This document shows, in pieces, positions 60,842 through 64,000 of a stretch of DNA of 64,000 nucleotides. Positions within the stretch are counted from its first letter, which is position 1. Every line of letters begins with the position of its first letter. The stretch comes from Egibacter rhizosphaerae (GTDB taxonomy: Bacteria; Actinomycetota; Nitriliruptoria; Euzebyales; Egibacteraceae). The notes below the pieces were generated by a model that saw only the letters and a list, made by a program, of their open reading frames with translations, did no database searches and was not told where the DNA came from. The DNA is taken from the NCBI RefSeq assembly GCF_004322855.1, contig NZ_CP036402.1, forward strand, positions 1,364,001 through 1,428,000. Direction: 5' to 3'. The position numbers were made by a program, and so were the translations under genes.

Positions 60842-61825
60842 TCACACCGGCGCGGCCTGACGGCTGCGCACCTCCTCGACCAGGGCGGGCAAGACCTCGT
60901 GCACGTCGCCGATGACCGCGTAGTCGGCCCGCGTGACCATGGGCGCTTCCGGGTCGGTGTTGATGGCGAGGATCGCCTTGGCGTTCATGCACCCGACCCA
61001 GTGCTGGGTCGCGCCGCTGATCCCGCAGGCGACGTAGAGGTCGGGAGCGACCCGGGTGCCGGTCTGCCCGACCTGATCCGAGTGCGGCCGCCAGCCGTTG
61101 TTCGTCACCACCCGGGAGCATCCCACAGCGCCGCCGACGAGCTCCGCGAGCTCCTCGAGGACCGCGAACCCCTCGGCGCTGCCGACACCCCGACCACCGG
61201 ACACGACCACCGGGGCGGTGGCGAGCGACACGCCCGCACTGCGGGTGGTCCGGTCACGCACGCGCGTCCTGGCGAGCACGGGGTCGAGCTCCGCCGCGAA
61301 CGCCTCCACCGGCACCTGCGCCGCGGCCCGGCTGGGCACCGGCTCGACGACGTGCGGTGCGATCGTCGCGAGCTTGCGGTCCGACGTGAGCACCGCGTCC
61401 TCGTAGAGGATCCCGCCCCAGCGCAGGCGCGTGAGGTGCCAGCCGTCGGTCCCGGTCCCCTCGGGCGTCAGGACGACGCAGTTCGTGGCCAGCGGCTCGT
61501 CCAGCCGGGCGGCGACGTGGGCCATCACCTCGTTGCCGTGCTCACCGCCACCCGCGAGCACCACCTCCGGGTCCCGCGTGGCGATGAGCTGGCGGAGACC
61601 CTCGGCCCAGGCCTCGGGCGCGTAGTCGCCCACGAGGTCATGGTCGATGACGTGCAGCCGGTCGACCCCGAACGCGCACAGCTGTTCGCTCGTCCCCGCT
61701 CCCGGTTGGCCGACGACGACCGCTTCGACCCCGTCGTCCCCGGCGGCGACGGTGAGCATCTCCAGCGAGAGCCTCTCCGGGCCCGCCGGCCCGTGCTCCA
61801 CGAACCCCAGGACTCCGCTCATCAC
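60842..61825 (-). CDS. etfA: Electron transfer flavoprotein, alpha subunit
   Basis: 327 residues. The FAD-binding C-terminal half shows SGGRGVGSAEGFAVLEELAELVGGAVGCSRVV near 208 and QVGQTGTRVAPDLYVACGISGATQHWVG near 255, then AINTDPEAPM and ADYAVIGD, all hallmark ETF-alpha. It passes electrons from the adjacent dehydrogenase to the respiratory chain via ETF dehydrogenase. GTG and ATG starts lie side by side, both overlapping the etfB stop. Confidence 0.95.
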   Translation of the reverse strand: MMSGVLGFVEHGPAGPERLSLEMLTVAAGDDGVEAVVVGQPGAGTSEQLCAFGVDRLHVIDHDLVGDYAPEAWAEGLRQLIATRDPEVVLAGGGEHGNEVMAHVAARLDEPLATNCVVLTPEGTGTDGWHLTRLRWGGILYEDAVLTSDRKLATIAPHVVEPVPSRAAAQVPVEAFAAELDPVLARTRVRDRTTRSAGVSLATAPVVVSGGRGVGSAEGFAVLEELAELVGGAVGCSRVVTNNGWRPHSDQVGQTGTRVAPDLYVACGISGATQHWVGCMNAKAILAINTDPEAPMVTRADYAVIGDVHEVLPALVEEVRSRQAAPV

Positions 61826-62589
61826 GTGTTCACCCCCAGCCGTTCGAGTAGATCGGCGATGGCGGGCACGGCCTCCGCGCCGTGCCCGAGCACCCGGGTG
61901 TCGGCGGCCTGCTGCGGCGGGTGCCGCAATCCGACCGTCGCGAGCCCACCCGGATCCGGCGTTGCTGCGACGCTCGCGACCGCTGCCTTCTTCGCCCGCA
62001 CACGCCCCTTCAGAGCCGGGTAGCGCGGGACGTTGATGCCCTCCTTGACCCCGACGACCGCAGGCAGGGGCAACTCGTAGTGCTCACTGCCGTCCGCGGT
62101 CCCGCGGGTCAGGGCCACGACCCCGTCGTGGGGCTCGATCGCTTTGATGCCCCCGACCGTCGGGCGGCCGAGCGCGTGCGCGACCCGGATGCCGACCTGG
62201 TAGTTCGCGGCGTCGGCGGACTCGTTGCCGAACAGGATCAGGTCGAAGGGCTCGCGGCCGCGCTCCAGATCGCGGACCGCTGCCCCGATCGCCCTCGCGG
62301 TGGCCTGCGGGTCGACCTGCTCGTCGCCCGCATCGATGAGCACGCCGTGGTCGACCCCCATCGAGATCGCGTGACGAACCTGTTCGTCGGCCGCCGCCGA
62401 GCCCAAGGTCAGCACCGTGCTGGATCCGCCGTGGGCGGTAGCCAGGCGGACGGCCTCCTCCACCGCGCACTCCTCGTGCGGGCTCATGGTGAACGCGAGG
62501 TGGGTCGTGTCGACGCGGGTGCCGTCAGCCGTGAGCGCGATCTTCGCTCCCGGTGACGGGACCCGCTTGACGCAGACGAGGATCTCCAT
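61822..62589 (-). CDS. etfB: Electron transfer flavoprotein, beta subunit
   Basis: 255 residues, partner of etfA and binder of AMP. It begins ILVCVKRVPSP, with LTLGSAAADEQVRHAISMGVDHGVLID near 70 and FGNESADAANYQVGIRVAHAL near 125, followed by KGRVRAKKA near 200. The ATG lies nine bases after the upstream dehydrogenase stop, so this ETF pair is dedicated to that enzyme rather than a general one. Confidence 0.95.
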   Translation of the reverse strand: MEILVCVKRVPSPGAKIALTADGTRVDTTHLAFTMSPHEECAVEEAVRLATAHGGSSTVLTLGSAAADEQVRHAISMGVDHGVLIDAGDEQVDPQATARAIGAAVRDLERGREPFDLILFGNESADAANYQVGIRVAHALGRPTVGGIKAIEPHDGVVALTRGTADGSEHYELPLPAVVGVKEGINVPRYPALKGRVRAKKAAVASVAATPDPGGLATVGLRHPPQQAADTRVLGHGAEAVPAIADLLERLGVNT

Positions 62590-62598
62590 GGCGGCTCC

Positions 62599-64000
62599 CT
62601 ACGCCTTCATGCGGGTGTCGTCGGGATCGAACAGCGGGGTGCGGCCCGCGCGGGCGACCGTCACCGGGTAGCGCTCCCCCATGTACTCGACGGAGAGGCC
62701 GGTACCCTCCACGGCGCGGTCGGACGGCAGGTAGGCCATGAGCAGGTACGCCCCGACCGAGGGGCCGGCACCAGCGCTGGTCACGTAGCTGCGCCGACCC
62801 TTCGCGTCGACGAGCTCCTGCCCGTCGCGGGTGAGGATCGGCTCGCCGCCCTGCGGCACGCGGATGATCCCGCTGCTCGACTGGAGGTCGTCGACGGTGA
62901 GCGTGCACAGGACCGCGGCGGGCTCGGCCTCGCGGGCAGCCAGGTAGGCGTCCTTGCCGATGAAGTCGGCCGCCTTGACCCTCGGGAGCGCGAGGCCGGC
63001 CTCCACCGCGTCGTACTCGAGCTCGAGCTCGTGGCCCATCAGGCGGTAGCCCTTCTCCATCCGACCCGTCGTGCCGTACACGCCGATGCCGGCGGCGACG
63101 ACCCCGTGGTCCCGACCGGCCTCCCAGAGGGCGTCCCAGAGCTGTTCGCCCTGCTCGATCGCCGCGTGCAGCTCCCAGCCGAGGTCGCCGACGTAGCTGA
63201 TCCGCACCGCCAGCGCGGTCACGGTGCCGACCTCGATCCACTGCGCCGAGCCGAAGCCGAAGGCGTCGTTCGACACGTCGTCGACGGTGGTCGCGGCGAG
63301 CACGTCGCGGGCCCGCGGCCCCCACAACCCGACGGTGCAGGTCGCCGATGACACGTCCACGAGCTGGGCCGAGCCGTCGGCCGGCAGGTGGTCGCGGAAC
63401 CACTTGCCGTCGCGGCCCCCGTGCGCGCCGCCGGTGATGACCCGGAACCGGTCGTCGGCCAGCCGCACGACGGTGAGGTCGCTGCGGAACCCGCCGTTGG
63501 CGGCCAGCACCGGCGTGTAGACCACGCGGCCCACCGCACGGTCGATCTTCGCGACGCACATCCGCTCGAGGTAGTCGAGCGCGCCGGGGCCGGTCACCTC
63601 GAACTGGGCGAACGCGGTCAGGTCGATCATCGCCGCCCGGTCGCGCATCGCGAGGTGCTCGGCGTCGATGATCGGCGACCACCAGCGGGCGTCCCACTCG
63701 TGGGGCCGCTCACCCAGCCGCCCGTGGTACTCGGTGAGCAGCGGACGGTTCGCCTCGTACCACTGCGGGCGCTCCCAACCCCCGGCCTCGAAGAACTCGG
63801 CCTCGAGCGCGACCTCCCGGTCGTAGAAGGGGCTCTTGCGCAGTCGGCGGTTCGACTCCCACTGCTCGCGCGGGTGGACGATCCCGTAGGTCTTGTTGAA
63901 GCCCTCGCTCGCCCTGGCGATCACGTGCGCCCTGGTCCGCTGTGGGGGGTAGAACCGCGCGATGTCGGCGCTGTGGAGGTCGATCTCCTGGTGGCCGTGG
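62599..64000 (-). CDS. Dimethylglycine/sarcosine dehydrogenase, C-terminal part (runs off the window)
   Basis: About 466 residues visible; the frame is open to the last base and the start lies beyond the window. At the edge it reads HGHQEIDLHSADIARFYP, then SEGFNKTYGIVHPREQWESNR, the junction region between the FAD (DAO) half and the folate-binding GcvT half of these enzymes. The GcvT part runs from about IDLTAFAQFEVTGPGALDYLERM to the end with GIGVYGTTGRMEKGYRLMGHEL. It oxidatively demethylates N-methylglycines, giving the methyl carbon to tetrahydrofolate and electrons to ETF. Whether dimethylglycine or sarcosine is preferred cannot be told. Confidence 0.88.
   Translation of the reverse strand, partial: HGHQEIDLHSADIARFYPPQRTRAHVIARASEGFNKTYGIVHPREQWESNRRLRKSPFYDREVALEAEFFEAGGWERPQWYEANRPLLTEYHGRLGERPHEWDARWWSPIIDAEHLAMRDRAAMIDLTAFAQFEVTGPGALDYLERMCVAKIDRAVGRVVYTPVLAANGGFRSDLTVVRLADDRFRVITGGAHGGRDGKWFRDHLPADGSAQLVDVSSATCTVGLWGPRARDVLAATTVDDVSNDAFGFGSAQWIEVGTVTALAVRISYVGDLGWELHAAIEQGEQLWDALWEAGRDHGVVAAGIGVYGTTGRMEKGYRLMGHELELEYDAVEAGLALPRVKAADFIGKDAYLAAREAEPAAVLCTLTVDDLQSSSGIIRVPQGGEPILTRDGQELVDAKGRRSYVTSAGAGPSVGAYLLMAYLPSDRAVEGTGLSVEYMGERYPVTVARAGRTPLFDPDDTRMKA

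Noticed and set aside
1-64000. Insertion sequences, prophage, integrases, tRNA or rRNA genes
   Set aside because: No transposase, integrase or structural RNA signature was recognised on either strand.

Overview
The window is very GC-rich, gene-dense DNA from an actinobacterium. The evidence is a whiB gene beside a mannose-1-phosphate guanylyltransferase, a phosphomannomutase next to Trm112-like and DUF3499 genes, many GTG starts, GTGA/ATGA gene overlaps, and a DasR-type GntR regulon. Many secreted proteins carry long Asp/Glu linkers, and eight carry triplets of cell-wall-binding repeats (PF04122, CWB2). My inference is a halophilic or alkaliphilic deep-branching actinobacterium such as a member of the Nitriliruptoria; no rRNA or other species marker is present. 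No tRNA, rRNA, insertion sequence or CRISPR array was seen.

Layout. (1) 0.2-11.2 kb, all on the minus strand: manC, whiB, a large GT2 membrane glycosyltransferase, DUF5719, DUF3499, manB, a Trm112-like protein, purine nucleoside phosphorylase, hisE and hisG. This is the conserved actinobacterial mannose-activation/whiB block with purine and histidine genes attached. (2) 11.3-23.4 kb: an amino-sugar regulon on the plus strand with two SIS-domain enzymes, nagA, a GH3 beta-N-acetylglucosaminidase, a GntR/UTRA regulator, an ABC importer without its ATPase, an unassigned TIM-barrel-like protein and a GHL10 (DUF187) glycoside hydrolase. A BadF/BadG-type sugar kinase converges on it. Three DasR-like palindromes (TGGTCTAGACCA type) precede its transcription blocks. 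The enzyme set points to import and breakdown of GlcNAc-containing oligosaccharides, possibly peptidoglycan glycan. (3) 23.5-25.7 kb: rarA and a patatin-like hydrolase, translationally coupled.

(4) 25.8-42.3 kb and 52.6-57.1 kb: a cell-envelope island. Eight secreted proteins join different catalytic heads (M23 peptidase, CAP, SpoIID, two S1 proteases, phosphodiester glycosidase, PGRP-type amidase, S8 protease) to three CWB2 modules each. Among them lie an ECF sigma factor with a DUF5667 membrane partner, whose operon continues straight into the SpoIID gene, and an O-antigen-ligase-like polymerase with TPRs. (5) 42.8-52.5 kb: a membrane GGDEF-EAL protein, a tetR/acyl-CoA dehydrogenase pair with a palindromic operator inside its promoter, several unassigned small genes, and an ADP-ribosylglycohydrolase overlapping an FAD monooxygenase.

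(6) 57.1-64 kb: an unassigned small gene, an orphan protein resembling the N-terminal part of McrB-type ATPases, msrB, then a minus-strand set: the C-terminal part of a dimethylglycine/sarcosine dehydrogenase running off the right edge, its own etfB and etfA, a cysteine-synthase-fold PLP enzyme and an IclR regulator. This is read as glycine-betaine-derived methylamine oxidation, which would suit an osmoadapted organism.
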